Positions 25,155 through 36,987 of a DNA stretch of 64,000 nt are shown here, piece after piece. Where the stretch lies: NCBI GenBank assembly GCA_964036275.1, contig OZ038439.1, positions 1,386,001-1,450,000 of the forward strand, read 5' to 3'. A model generated the notes under the pieces. That model saw nothing but the letters and a program-made list of their open reading frames with translations, searched no databases and was not told where the DNA came from. How positions within the stretch are numbered: position 1 is the stretch's first letter; every line of letters starts with the position of its first letter. A program made the translations under genes and the position numbers. The stretch comes from Litoditis marina (taxonomy: Eukaryota; Nematoda; Chromadorea; Rhabditida; Rhabditidae).

Positions 25155-27542
25155 TTCCTAGTTTCGATGTTTTCAGTGAGTGAAAATCAGGATCGAATTG
25201 AGAGAAACGGTTATTTTGAACTCGATAAGTGCATTTCCTGTGAAAAAGGTGATACTAGAAGTAATTTGAAAAATCACGGAAGAAAATATATAAGATCAAC
25301 AAAAATGTGACTCAATTAACTGTGGCGTTAATGCCACCCCAGCTGTGAAAATTGTTGCAACTTAAATTACGGACGGTCAAACAATTATTGTATATTTAGT
25401 CTGATTAAGATGGTAAATGCGCAAATAGTGTAGAAAAACGCTTGTATTCAGGTCGGAAAATGTGATGTAGAGGACAATTTACCACGGAGTAACCAGTATT
25501 TTGAAATGCAAGAGTTTTTCGAGCGCAACAAACGACGTGAATGAATATACAGGAAAAAACTTTCTCACACGTTATAAGCTAATCTAATCTGAGCTTCTGT
25601 ATTTTGTAGGCTAACTCAGTGAAATATAGGCTGTTTTATTCGTTGCAAGCGAAAACTGGGCGAGAAAAGCGCACAATACTTTCGATTTTGTTTTCGAAAC
25701 AAAATGCTGTAGTTTGTCATCACAGCTGCGCCGTTTAATTGCAAAAATAACATTAAACATCCGGAGAGAATTATGAAATGATTCACTAACAGAGAAATAT
25801 TGTTTTTTCAAAATCACGGTTTAAATAACGATGAACGAACCGAATTTTTCAACTTTCTGCGTGCGATTCGAACGAGATACAAGATGTTACATGTGTACGT
25901 GGTACACATTTAAAAATACATCCTCTACAAGCGAAAAATATACAATTAAGCTGTATATTAAAGCATTCTCGCAAATAAAGAGCAGTCAATTGAAGTTTTC
26001 TGATGAACACAGAGTAGAAAATAGGAGAATGAACCAAAATGATCACAAAGTTCACATGAAATCACGTATTTTGTTTGTTTCAACTTTTTTCTGAGTACTA
26101 ACTATGTTTTTTCCTTGATTGGAATCCCTTTTAGGTAAGACTTGAATATAGGTTCGTTTCATACCAACTTTTCTACAAATATAGTTTAATAGTGGTTAGA
26201 AATAGCTCTAGAAGAGCATTGCTAGTCGTGCGGTAATCCCAAATGTAGTGAGCTGTCCCAATATTATCGATTTTTGTGTTGAGCGTGGCACAATACCGCA
26301 CAAAACCATCTGCTGGTATAGTTCACTCTACGGTTGTTAATCGAATTCAAAACTTTTTTGAGTTTTCAAGTTATCGAGCTTGGAGGAAAATCGAGTTTTC
26401 GAGTTTCGAGCTCGACTTTAACCCTAGTTCACGCCATTTCACGCAATCACGTTTAGTCGAAACATTTCAGAAACACAACGACTCGAAAAGTACAGAACAT
26501 TTTAGTCGAAACGGTGAAAGTTGCGCATCGAGTTCAAACTACAACTGTACTATGATCCTGCTCTTTTTTCTTGCTTTTAAAGGAGCAAACGCTATATTCG
26601 TTTTCTGTAAATATTTATGTTTTCATACTGGAGCAGAATTACCGAACAATTCCATTGCAATAAGTCAATGAATAGAACTGTATAGAACTTGGTTAACATT
26701 TTTGAGAATCTCTGACAAAGTTGATAAATGAGAGAAATCTGTGAGATGTGCAAACTCATACTGTGGAACGTCGCGTGAATTTGGAACAGAGTATAATCGT
26801 TCGAACTTTCATTTGCAAAAAAACTAATTGAATCCTCTTATCCTTGCTGCCCTATCCCAGATGAATTTGAAAAAAAAACAAACTAAAATGCATCCAGTTA
26901 AGTTGTTGTGATTGGGAATTGTTCCGATAACCCAGTTACATCGAACCGTCTACATTTCTAGAGCAAATGTCATCGTATATATAGGCGGCCTCCTGCTTGC
27001 GCCGTATCCAGTAGGGGTGAATATATTTTGTCTGCTGACAGACATTACGCTCTCTCTCTATCTCTCTCTAGGCGGTGAATCATTGACGAGAGAGAAAAAG
27101 GGGAAGAGAGCAATGTCTGTTGCGAGACAAAAACACAAACTCAGCAACAAAATGTAAGCGGTCCGATGTGTTTGGGTTATCACTTTATCACTGTCAATTA
27201 AGTTTGAAACCCCTCCCATTCACACAAACTTGACTGAGTACATTTTTTTCCATTCTTCTGAACTTTTGTTTAATATATCTATGGAAACACTTTCCTATAT
27301 TACCAGTAGCGAGAAATTTAACCAGGTGAACGTGCGAAAAAATATTTTCTATACGGGTACAGGATCGAAGAAAAATTCTGCGACAAAACTGAACGGACAC
27401 TCTTTCAGTTTTTGTAGAGTTTGAGCGACAAATATCAACTTTGAACACTTTTCACAATCATCGAATATTCATTTCGTATCACAGTACCAGTCAGTTGACG
27501 AGTACAAATATCGATTGATTGTGACGTCATCAGAAGATCAAA
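25155..27542. other. Region between the two RNase H genes
   Basis: No supported exon apart from the tentative start exon at 25125-25154. It contains the second fold-back duplication (26680-27260). Remaining sequence is AT-rich with no recognised gene. Confidence 0.5.
26680..27260. repeat. Fold-back duplication, copy 2 (3' of second RNase H gene)
   Basis: Shares with 19440-20110 the left arm (gataacccagttacatcgaa, catcgtatatataggcggcc), the CT tract, the agagcaatgtctg block, the end cggtccgatgtgtttgggtt and the flank cccattcacacaaacttgac. Compared with copy 1, part of the right arm (the inverted partner of the catcgtatatatag block) is deleted. Both copies lie downstream of an RNase H gene on the minus strand. 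Confidence 0.8.
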
Positions 27543-30500
27543 CTATTCGGGCTTCTTTTCGCCGGTGACTTGAGCAGTATGAGATTTGATGTGGTCCGGG
27601 TCGTTTGTGAGAGACTTGATGCGACCAGGTTCTGCAAATAATCAATAAATTGAAAAGATCGATATCAATATTAAAAATTAAAAACTATCCACCAAATAAA
27701 GTTTCTTTGTGCTTTTAACAGAGCAAGGAGAAAATTAGTAATTCATGTAACTACTGTGTCCGTCAATGCAAAACAATGCAAACAGTTGGAGAAATTGATT
27801 ACCCAGCATATTGAAAAAGTTCAAAAAATCGATGACCAGTCATCGTGAACGAATTCAAAGACACAATATAACTAATCGATAATTATACTTCAAAAAATCG
27901 ATAATCAAGTATAACCTGTGCTTCTGTCCTTCACAACCAGATGGGAGCGTTGCGGACGGGCGGTCGCTTGGCGAGCCAATTCTTCGGCCTGAATGAAAAA
28001 TGAAATGAATATTGAATAACCACTTCTACAAAACTGTGAAAGGCTGAGAATAGGCTCAATTGGGCAGTCTCCAGACCAATTAAGCTGTGTTTGTAGTTGG
28101 AACTCTATACTCACTAAGATCAGAGATGAGAATCCACGTCAAACCACGGCGGTACCGCACGCGACACTGCGTACCGCCATCGGAACCGTAACTGTGAAGA
28201 GATACATGTGCGTGAGACCATACAGCTCTGTTTCATCGACATGCTTCCGGTTCAATCAATAATGCGGTCAAACCCCACACCACACTACAAACTACAGATG
28301 GTTGTTCGTAAGGGCGCGCGACAACGCACGCGACACCGCTTACCGCCTCGTTTCCTGGATCGGGGTCGGGTCCGGCATTGGGATGAACGTGTTGGAACGT
28401 GATGCCGTTGGAGAAATTATCGATTTCTTCTCTGAGCTCCTTTAGCTCTGAGAGACACTCGCTTTTCGCCTCGTTGAACCAGGCGGGACCCCTGAAAGTG
28501 GAAGAAGTCTAGTGATCAAACATCAGTTTTTTTTGTAGTTTGATCTCTATACAGACCCTTACTCAGAAATTTAACAGACAGAAGTACAAATAGCATATAA
28601 CACTCGGTTTTGTTGTTTGAATCTGTTAATCAGTTCTGTAGTTTGATCCCAGCGACCTCTGTAAGATGATTTGTTTTGAAATTCAATTCCAGATATTTTG
28701 TTAATTGTAGTAGGTAACTTACTTTTCTCCGTTGAACTCTTTGATGATCATCCATGCATCAGTGCGAACGATCACTGGTTCTGACCTGAGTAAAGTGGTA
28801 AAAATCAAACAGGGAGAAGATTATACTATGAGGAGAGGGAACATGTTGAACACATTACAACTCAGAAGCGTGCAATGAAAAAGTGCACCACTCTTCATTA
28901 GAATGCTAACTTCACTATTCGATATTCTTCGGAATATGCAAAAGTAGTAGTAGAAAACAAAATACCTGGAATGTGAAGCCAAACCTAGAAACTATGAGGA
29001 AGGTTTTGTATTGAAACCACAACTTTGTGGTAAACTAAAAAAATAATTTGATATAAATAAGTTCTCACTTGTAATCCTTCCAATCCCGCAGATTTCGCAG
29101 ACCATAGATTGCTGCCAAAACCTCCGATCTGCTGATGTTGTGAGGCGCGTGGTTGATTTTCTCACCTCTGCAAATTGTAAAATTTCCAGAAGAAAAGAAA
29201 CATTTCATTTTCTATGTTGACTAGCGGATGTTTCCCAATTTTCCAGAAAAGTCGCCTTTTTTTCAAAAAAATTGGAATAAAATAAGGTTCTTCACTTCCT
29301 CTAGCTCACCCACTTCCACGAACGATTTCCGACTCTTATTTCCGCATTTGAATGTTTTCGTTTCCTAATGCCGATGTTTTATTTTCTCCTCTTGTATATC
29401 ACATGCTTGCATGTAAATAAATCAATCAATCACCTGTTCAGCTCATGGTTGGGTCCATAATAGATGCCAAACCCGGACTGCCTATGGTTCACGACGTAGC
29501 CGTCGGTGTAGATCTAAAAGTCGATGATTCAAAACGTAACAAAGCAACTTGAGAACTTTTGCGAGTATTGATATCAGTGTTCCCACTGACGGACTAGTAC
29601 CAATTAAATAAGCAAAAATAGGTTAAATCAAATCAAGTTAATTAGGATGAAGTTATTAAACAAATGATTAAATGAATTAAAAGTAATAAATACTATCTAT
29701 GAAATTAATATTAACCAAGTTTAGAATGAGATACATCGTTTCGGCCTCACCACCTTTACGATGTCTTAGGGTCAGTGGTCGAGGCCTCATCAGAAGATAA
29801 GCCACTGACCCAGTCCCAGTACAAATGAATTCAATTAGTAAAACATTACTTAAATTCTAGATCAACTAATTTCTACATGTTACAATAAAACTATTTCTAT
29901 TTTAAATTAATTACTTCAACTCTTATTATTAAATCCTAATCCTACAATGTATTATAACCCTTTCCAAACTGTTTGAGTTCTAAAAATTACGACTTCTAGC
30001 AGGCGTATTTATCTATTACGACAATTGTTTTTTATCCATTCGATTCAGTTCAAAAGTTACAGTTGATCACAAACTTTTTATCCAAGATGCGTAATGTTTC
30101 ACATGAAATTTGCTACTTTGAATGCACAGAACGAGTCAGGCATACAGTAACCTCTCATATTTCTGTAGGCGAGGACTATGCCAGTAACCTACCACAATAC
30201 TTCCAGCGGGGAAGCGTCTGTTCCATTCAGTTTTCTCGTCTTCCGGGGCTTTTCTGAGTTTCTCGAATCGTTCATCTTGCTCGGTCAGAACAGGACTCTG
30301 TTTGATGGTAACCGGAGTGGAACGCTGAAAAGAAGAGAAAATTTAAAATATACCAAAAAATATGAGGTTCAGAAAAATTTCGTTAGAGATCACAAGTTAG
30401 CATAACAGACGTCGAGATTAAGGTTTAATCGAAGTGAACAAAACTTAGCCGTAAACCTTATAAGACGAATAAGAATAGCGTTTGATTGTTGAAGTGCTCA

Positions 30501-33429
30501 TTCTGAACCACTTCTATAAAAGTAAACATTTGGTTCATGTGAAGTTCATACAATTCTCATGAAAATGTACAAAACTCACAATTTTGGTCGTCTTGCCCGA
30601 CTTGACCGAGTCACTTTCTTTCTCCTGCGAACGACCTCTAACGTTCCGTCCGGGGTGCTTCTTCTCACTGTACGACGAATCGGGAGGCCGTTTGAGAGTG
30701 GGACTCCGCCCACTTTTCTGTGAGTTATCGGCATTGTCCTGCGTTCCCACGGCCTTCGGGGGAGTTCTCGCGGCGGGCGGCGGCGCGGCCGGTTGGACGC
30801 CCCGCCCATTTTTCTGTGAGAAGTCCACGGGCTCCAGCACCACACTCTGCGGCGTACCGTCGGGACCCTAGAAAAACTATTTCAAACTGATTGGGTATAG
30901 TTGAAGTAACAGATATACTTGAACGAAATACTTTTTAAAAATGGGTACTAATATTGGGTGGAGCATGAATCTTCTAAAAAACAAAGATTGCGATAAACGC
31001 GTAGTTTGATGTTGCTGAGAGTGTAGCTTGACCATTATGGAGATGATGTGTACAAAGTTGTTTGTATGTTTGTAGTTTCTCAAACTACAACCTAGGGCCA
31101 TCCAAATGTTTGTAGTTTGATCTCAAACATGCTTACCTGCATCAGTGATCCGGTCATCGATTGTCCCACCATGGACTGACCCATCGTAGATTGACCATCC
31201 CCAATCTGAGAAGTCGGTTCGCTCATCATCGACTGACTCATGGTACTGTAATTGATGATTACTTATTGATTTATTGATTGATTCATTCATTTATTCATAT
31301 TCACATGCAAGCATGTGAGATGGTCCTAGACCTATGTTTTGAAAGGCCCACCCAAGAAAAGCCGTGTATGAGTTCTCATGGGTTTTTCAAAAAATGTTTT
31401 TGCTCGGCTCGTTTCGAATTTGGTTGAAAAATCGCCGCCAACGTTCCTTTAGGCGAATGAAAGTTGTTGATAGAGTGGACAAATTGAGATCCAAGTTTCA
31501 GAACTTTCTAATTTTTTGAGTCGAACTCGGGCTGAAAATTAACGACCCGGACCCGTTTTGCCCGACGCCTTCCATGGATAATTTTCCCTTGTTCTTCGGT
31601 TGCTTTCCGAGTTTTGATTAGTTTTCGACTGTCGAGTTTTGAGTCAAACTCGAGTTCGTCAAACCTGTTTCGGCTGTGCACTCGCCCATTCCGGTCTCAG
31701 AAACTTAGGTAAAACTTCACGGCCAGGTTTTAGCTAAGTTTCAGTGACTGGATAGTAGCAATGTACAATCTGAATAGAAACGCGAACCTGTTCTGCCCGA
31801 CGCCCTCCAAGGACGATTTTCCCTTGTTCTTCGGTTTTCTCTTCGTTTTCTTGCTCTTTTCGGAGGAGCCGCGCATTCTTCTCAGAAGACTCTTGAAAGA
31901 TCCTCCCTTCTTTTCTTTCGCAGACTTGTTCGTTGGACTCTTTCCGGCCGAAGCACGACTGGCTCGCGACTTGGCAGTCTGAGAAAGAAGTTAATAAACA
32001 AATTGACAGATATCGTCTTCATTTTCTATCCTTTTTTGCACCAGTGTATTTTTGAACGGGAAAATCAGCAAGAAAGTGATATAATGATTTTTCAAAAACC
32101 TAACCTTTTTCCTAATCTTTCCTAGGTTACCTGACAGGGAACCCGGAAGTAACCGGGAACGTAAATGCGACCATTTTCCGAGCAAGTTGAGGTAAAACTT
32201 TGCTAGTCTCAATATTGACCTTTGTTGATCCAAAAGAGTGGTTCGATTCCGATTTCTGCCACTGCTCGCCAATTGCTATGGTCTCGTAGGTGGTAATTTC
32301 CGACTGAAATTGGTTACATTTATGAAAACTCCTAATTATACTTTGGCGACAATCGCTTGAGATGAACTTTCTCACAGAAACCATAAGTTGAATGTTCGTT
32401 TTTTCTCGCTCCTCGTTCAACACTACAGTTTCTAGATTGGAATCTTTTAAGATTAGAACTAAAGTTAAGAATTTCAAATAACTGTATGTTGGCGTTTCCA
32501 TAAATGCAGTTTTGTAAATTGGTTACATCTAAATAAATATGTACCAACCTTATCAGTCGATGCAGATCTGTGGGAGCCAATAGGCGACACACTGGAGATA
32601 GCTGCAATGAAAACAATGATTGACTGGAATAACTATGGTCTGTTATAGTCGGCATCATAGACTTTGGATTTCTACAGTAATCGAAACAAAAATCGTTCTG
32701 ATTACGGATTTTGAATACACACATTGTTGTCTAAAATGTTCAATAAACTAAAGCTACCATAAAACTTCAAGTGGAGACAAAAAGGGTTTTCACCACCTCA
32801 ACAGAATTCGACTATGGGATAACAGCACGTAATTGAAGTTAAACTTCCCTTAAAGAAATCAAGACAACTCACTTATTGCGCTCTCGATCATCGAAGTAGT
32901 TGTAGCCTGAAATTATGTGAAAAACTATACGAAAATAACGAATTTGGGCATGCGTTATTGGAGCGCGAGATAAATCTTTTTCAGCGGAAGACACGGCAGC
33001 TATACGGTTTAGACACTGGTGCTTCACTTACTTCATCCATAACTGTTTTCGATGGAGTAGCGGACGAAGCGTGAACATCCGAATTCTCTGAAATTGAGTT
33101 GAAATGCATTCAATTGAAACGCCGTTCGCCATGAAAAAAGGTTTTTGTAATATGATAGATTTATCAACTATGGGGATCACACTAGGATCAGCAATTAAAT
33201 GAGTATTCTGCTTTGCTCTAGTATTTTCGTAGTTTGATCACAGGGGATTTCGGACGTGGTGAGAATATTGAGCGATATTTGCTGATCACACTTCAATTGA
33301 AACTTAATACAAAAATACAAATGAATGAATACAAAAATAATATAAATGCTGAATACAAAAAAATGAAACTTTTTATCACCAACCTTTCTTTCGCGCAACT
33401 CGCATCACCTTCACACCTTCCACTGTCAT
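27543..33429 (-). CDS. RNase H1-like domain fused to SQKS-family N-terminus, 514 aa
   Basis: Fifteen exons chain in phase to 1545 bases: 33429-33384, 33087-33032, 32906-32873, 32601-32549, 32303-32220, 31978-31788, 31245-31137, 30867-30580, 30324-30193, 29513-29434, 29167-29069, 28785-28723, 28491-28344, 27988-27916, 27631-27543 (stop TAG). Residues 1-331 look disordered: a start exon MTVEGVKVMRVARKK, Ser/Thr-rich exons, a basic GGSFKSLLRRMRGSSEKSKK module, an MSQSM/GQSM repeat and a Pro/Ser/Lys exon with FSQKNGR and NSQKSGR. The RNase H fold begins at IYTDG (332). D335, E373 (RSEV) and D400 (VRTDA) are kept, but the KGH histidine is N450 (HVHPNAG) and the last Asp is E463 (AEELAR). Activity is therefore probably reduced or lost; it may bind hybrids or regulate. 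The N-terminal architecture resembles the SQKS genes next door, so I infer a fusion. Confidence 0.82.
28848..28918 (-). mobile_element. Fold-back element family 2, partial
   Basis: aacacattacaactcagaagcgtgcaatgaaaaagtgca-type internal sequence and ttagaatgctaacttcac end, in an intron of the fused RNase H gene. One terminal arm is missing. Confidence 0.65.
29385..29432 (+). repeat. 3' tail of the 5S-derived SINE
   Basis: cttgtatatcacatgcttgc followed by atgtaaataaatcaatcaatca, the same ending as the SINE at 15797. Only the tail is present; it directly precedes the donor of the first RNase H domain exon. Confidence 0.6.
31265..31400 (-). mobile_element. 5S-type SINE tail, inverted, with adjoining body
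   Basis: Reads on the minus strand as body sequence, then cacatgcttgcatgtgaata and an ATCA-type tail. No 5S head was seen in this copy, so it is 5'-truncated. Confidence 0.5.
31549..31610 (-). pseudogene. Decayed duplicate of an RNase H fusion-gene exon
   Basis: acccgttttgcccgacgcct and attttcccttgttcttcggt match the 3' part of the functional exon at 31788-31842 with a few substitutions. It lies in the following intron about 230 bases away and lacks the rest of the exon, so it is a partial tandem duplicate that is no longer needed for the frame. Confidence 0.6.
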
Positions 33430-33951
33430 GGTGGAGATTAAAATGATGGGCAAAATAGAAAAAAAGTTGAATAACGGAAAAATGCACTTTTCGTTTTTCA
33501 TACGGGTTATAAAACGTGTGAAAACGCTCCCAACGAATCTTGAAAACTGAGCATTTCACGAATATTCTTGGTTTTAGATCGGTTTCCAATCTCAACCTGT
33601 TAACGGGTAAGCCAACTCTTTATTTTTGAAGAGGCCGACGGAAACTGGTCGCTTGCTCTGAGTGAACGATGAACGTCCTACCCCAAAAAATGAACAAAAA
33701 AAGTAAATATATTTGATGTAAATATCTTTTATTTTATTTTGAGAAACGTTCAACGTCAGAAGGTCATGGTCCAAACGCGTTGTATCACTTTTTCAAACGT
33801 CTCTATTTTGTACATTTTGAATGAAGCCAAGTTGGATGAAATATATGTTTTTTCCTGCAGTTTGTGAAATACGACATTTCAGCAGTTACAACTTCAAAAC
33901 GTGTACAAAAGCCACATCTTCATTTTCAATATCTGAGAATTGTCAGAGCTT
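33430..33951. other. Short intergenic gap between fusion gene and next SQKS gene
   Basis: About 520 bases. It must contain the promoter of the fused RNase H gene and the 3' end of the next gene upstream. A minus-strand GAAAATGAAGATGTGGC just after the latter's stop is a degenerate form of the family's AATAAAGATGTGG end signal. No exon seen. Confidence 0.5.
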
Positions 33952-36652
33952 TTATTCGCTTTTAGTCGCTTTTTCTTTTGAATCGGAAGATTTCTTCTTG
34001 TGGTGTTTTTCACCACTTTTCTGGTTATCAACCAACATCGGACCCTGAAATTAACACAAAAATAGGCTGAATTGCAGTTTGTGAAATGAATTGAGTTGAA
34101 ATTAAGTTTGAGAGTAGGGTTTAATGCATTAATGCGGGAAGTGAACTTTTCTGTTTCGACATTTTGCTATGGTGCAGGACTAAAATATTCCGACTGACGT
34201 ATCACCGAAAGTGTGCTAATTTCCTGCTTCACCTCTCCTGAGATACAGTTTATTTCGACCTCATTCTACAGTTTGCAAGCAGACTTCAATGAAAAGTAAT
34301 ACTACCAGTTCGAATATAGCAACTGGATTTTTGATCGATAATGGTATTTTGCACGTTGAGGAAGGACGATTATGTGATGCAATTCCAACGCTTCAGTCCT
34401 TTAAACTGCAATACATTTATTTAATTGCAGTTTAAAGGACTGATGAAATGGGATTGGTCCACATAATCGTCCTGTTTCAACTTCCGGACACTAGAACAGA
34501 CGTACTACCATGAAGCGTACTACTACATATATACATCGCAATAGCAAACTGTTCGAACTTTTGGGGAAATAACACTTAGAAAAATGCGAAAAACGTACAT
34601 TTTGTGCATTGGGATTGCTAGCGGGGATCACACCGTATTGGTTATCTGGCAACGTGGTCTGAAAAGAAATTAGTTCATATGAGTTTATATGAGTTTATAT
34701 GAGTTTCTCATGAAATACCTTATGAGCTTTTCGTGAGCTTTGATGGTTGTAGCATGAAAATCAATGAAATCCCATCAGAAGCTCGGGAAATGTAGCTGAT
34801 GAGGTATCTCATGAGTTTTTGGAGGCTTGGTACGCCACCAAAAAGTTTGCTAAATCCAAAAGTAGAGGCATCGAAAGTTTGTTTATTGGAAGTCACAAGC
34901 TGTCTCGTTTCTAAAGAAGAACTTTTGTGGGATTTCACGAAAAACTCTCAGGAAACAGAAGAGGAATAAACGGATCAAAACAAATCGATAAGAATCAAAA
35001 AACGTACATTGTGCGCCCCGGGGTTACTGGCAGGGATAACTCCGTACTGGTTATCCGGCAACGGGGTCGGTTGAGCGGTCTGGAGAGAATGGAAGTTTCA
35101 TCGGTTAATCACTCCATATTCAATCTCAACTATAGCTTTCTCATATATTCATGCGTTTATGCTGTCACAAGTTAAAGCTACAACTGGATTTTCGTTCCCC
35201 CTCAGTATACATATTCAATGTAAGAAACAGTTTTCTGTATTGCTAAATACTGACTCGGCAGTTTCTGTGTCTGTAACTCGAGTCAACTCGTTGCTATAGA
35301 AAGTACCAGGAGCTGACATGTGAACTTGGTACGTATTCTAGAAGATCCCGGCACCCTCATCACATTCTGCTTCTCCTCAAACATACGCTATTTCTCTGCT
35401 CTCACATCCCGCCGGGATGTAAGAGACAAGAAATAGTGAGGCAGAGCGAGAGACGCAGGATGGGATGAAGGTGCCGGGATCTTCTAGCACACGTACTCTG
35501 ATCAGCACGCACAGCGCCGTTCTCGAATTAACACTGAAATGTGACGACATCAAACTACAACACAGCGGTTTAGACCGAGATGGAGTACAGTCTCAACTTG
35601 ATGTTATCTGAGCAAACCTAGATTTTGCATCGATAATACCCACCTTTTCCGATTTTTCCTGGACACTAGCCGTCTTTTTGGATGACTTCTTGAATATCTT
35701 GGTGAACCAGTTCTGCTTGGGCGGGTCCGGGTTTGGACTGCTTCCGCCCGATGAGCGAAACACCACACTACAACTGGTCCGGGTCGGGTTGAAGACAGTC
35801 GAATCAGTCTGTAATCAAATGTTTTCAATTCAATTTTCATTTTATTCACAGCTACTAATTTCCTACAGTATGCTGTATTATTATTTGGAAATTTGTAGTT
35901 TTGGGTCTTTTCTGATCGTTTTTACAGCAATATCCTCAGAAATTAAATTAATCGAGTGAATATAGTTGGAATAATCAATAACCATGCGCACCATTACAGC
36001 AGATGAGTCAGTTTTCGTAGAGTCAGAGAAGAACGAAACTGAAAATAAATGGAGTTTAGACCAAACAAGATTGGCACTGAAATCAGGTTTCCAGTTCTCG
36101 GTTTCCGGTTTGCGAAAGTCTGCGGTTCAACATGCAAAAGTTGAACCTAAAAGAATCGGACGGGTTTGCAACAGTCTGGCCTATTTTGGCTCCAAATTTA
36201 TAGATTTACCGAATCTCGGATTCTTTTCTTTTGGAAAATTAGCTCTCATGCCATTGAAAGCGGAATAAAAACAATAGGTCCTCACAAACACTGCTCAACA
36301 AACCTCAGTATAGGCTATTGATTTTTCTGAAAGTACACATAAGAAATTGGGTGATACCGTAGTAGTCTCGAGAAAAAGCCGACTTTTGCAGTAAGAGATT
36401 CTATAAATCGCCGCCGCTCGAAGGGAATGCGTGAGTAAAAATGAAGACGAGATTTTTTTCGAGAAACACGTGAAACACGTGAAATACGTGAAATCCACGT
36501 GAGTGCACTCTTGGTTTTCAACGTCTAATAGTTCTCGAATTGGACTGGAATGAAACCACTTTGTTAGCCAGAGAAAAACAGGTGCATTTTTTTCAAAACC
36601 ATAGTTTTGAAAAAAATGCACCTGTGCGGAATCCAGATTTGTACAAAAACAT
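33952..36652 (-). CDS. SQKS-family gene 1, 147 aa, short basic protein
   Basis: Exons 36652-36622, 36326-36304, 35808-35644, 35079-35008, 34658-34599, 34044-33952 (stop TAA) chain in phase to 444 bases. Start exon MFLYKSGFRT ends one base into a codon; next comes the short EKSIAYTE piece; then the basic module SSGGSSPNPDPPKQNWFTKI; then two near-identical modules, each with LPDNQYGVIPASNP; then a Lys/Ser-rich end with VDNQKSGEKHHKKK. The function is not known. The protein has no signal peptide or membrane segment and should be disordered and basic. The two LPDNQYGVIPASNP exons are a tandem exon duplication. The start exon overlaps a perfect hairpin and is the least certain part. Confidence 0.7.
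34358..34478. mobile_element. Fold-back element family 1
   Basis: gaggaaggacgattatgtga and cacataatcgtcctgtttca arms with cctttaaactgcaat / attgcagtttaaagg. In the last intron of SQKS gene 1. Confidence 0.8.
35331..35494. mobile_element. Inverted-repeat element, 35-base arms
   Basis: Left arm ctagaagatcccggcaccct and right arm aggtgccgggatcttctag are exact partners, with an inner palindrome catcccgccgggatg. It lies in intron 3 of SQKS gene 1. Related sequence is seen near 40700 (tcccggcgggatgtgatag) and near 59215 and 59530 (agaaatagcgtgtgttt, gagacgcag). Confidence 0.75.
36578..36625. repeat. Perfect 22-bp hairpin with 4-base loop
   Basis: acaggtgcatttttttcaaaac (36578-36599) is followed by the loop cata and the exact reverse complement (36604-36625). 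The minus-strand donor of SQKS gene 1's start exon (GT at 36621-36620) lies inside the right arm. Confidence 0.9.
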
Positions 36653-36981
36653 TAAAAGCACACTATGTTTTTCAAATTTTCTCTGCTTAGTGGTAATATA
36701 GTGAAAACGTCATTTCTCTCACGATTCCTATCATTAATTAGAAAAAGTAAAAAGCCGATGAGCTTCCTACTGAAAAATGTAGGATATTGCTACACATTAG
36801 GTTTGTTAATCGAGTTCAAAATTGCGAGTTTTCGAGTTTCAAGAATTTTGAATTTGGCAGTTTTTACGAGTTATCAAGTTTTCGAGTCGAGTCGAGTTTC
36901 TATTTCGTCTTTAACAACCATACTACACGTGACATTTTTTCAAAGTTAAGGACTTAATAAACACAACAAATTTGCCACATC

Positions 36982-36987
36982 TTTATT
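36982..36987 (-). terminator. Polyadenylation signal overlapping the stop codon
   Basis: Minus-strand AATAAAGATGTGGC begins one codon before the end, so the stop TAA is inside AATAAA. The same AATAAAGATGTGGC follows SQKS gene 6; similar strings follow genes 3 and 4. Confidence 0.65.

Noticed and set aside
36295..36621. 108-residue minus-strand open frame before SQKS gene 1
   Set aside because: It ends in the EKSIAYTE exon frame, but a short start exon with matching phase (36652-36622) and a good acceptor fits the family better.
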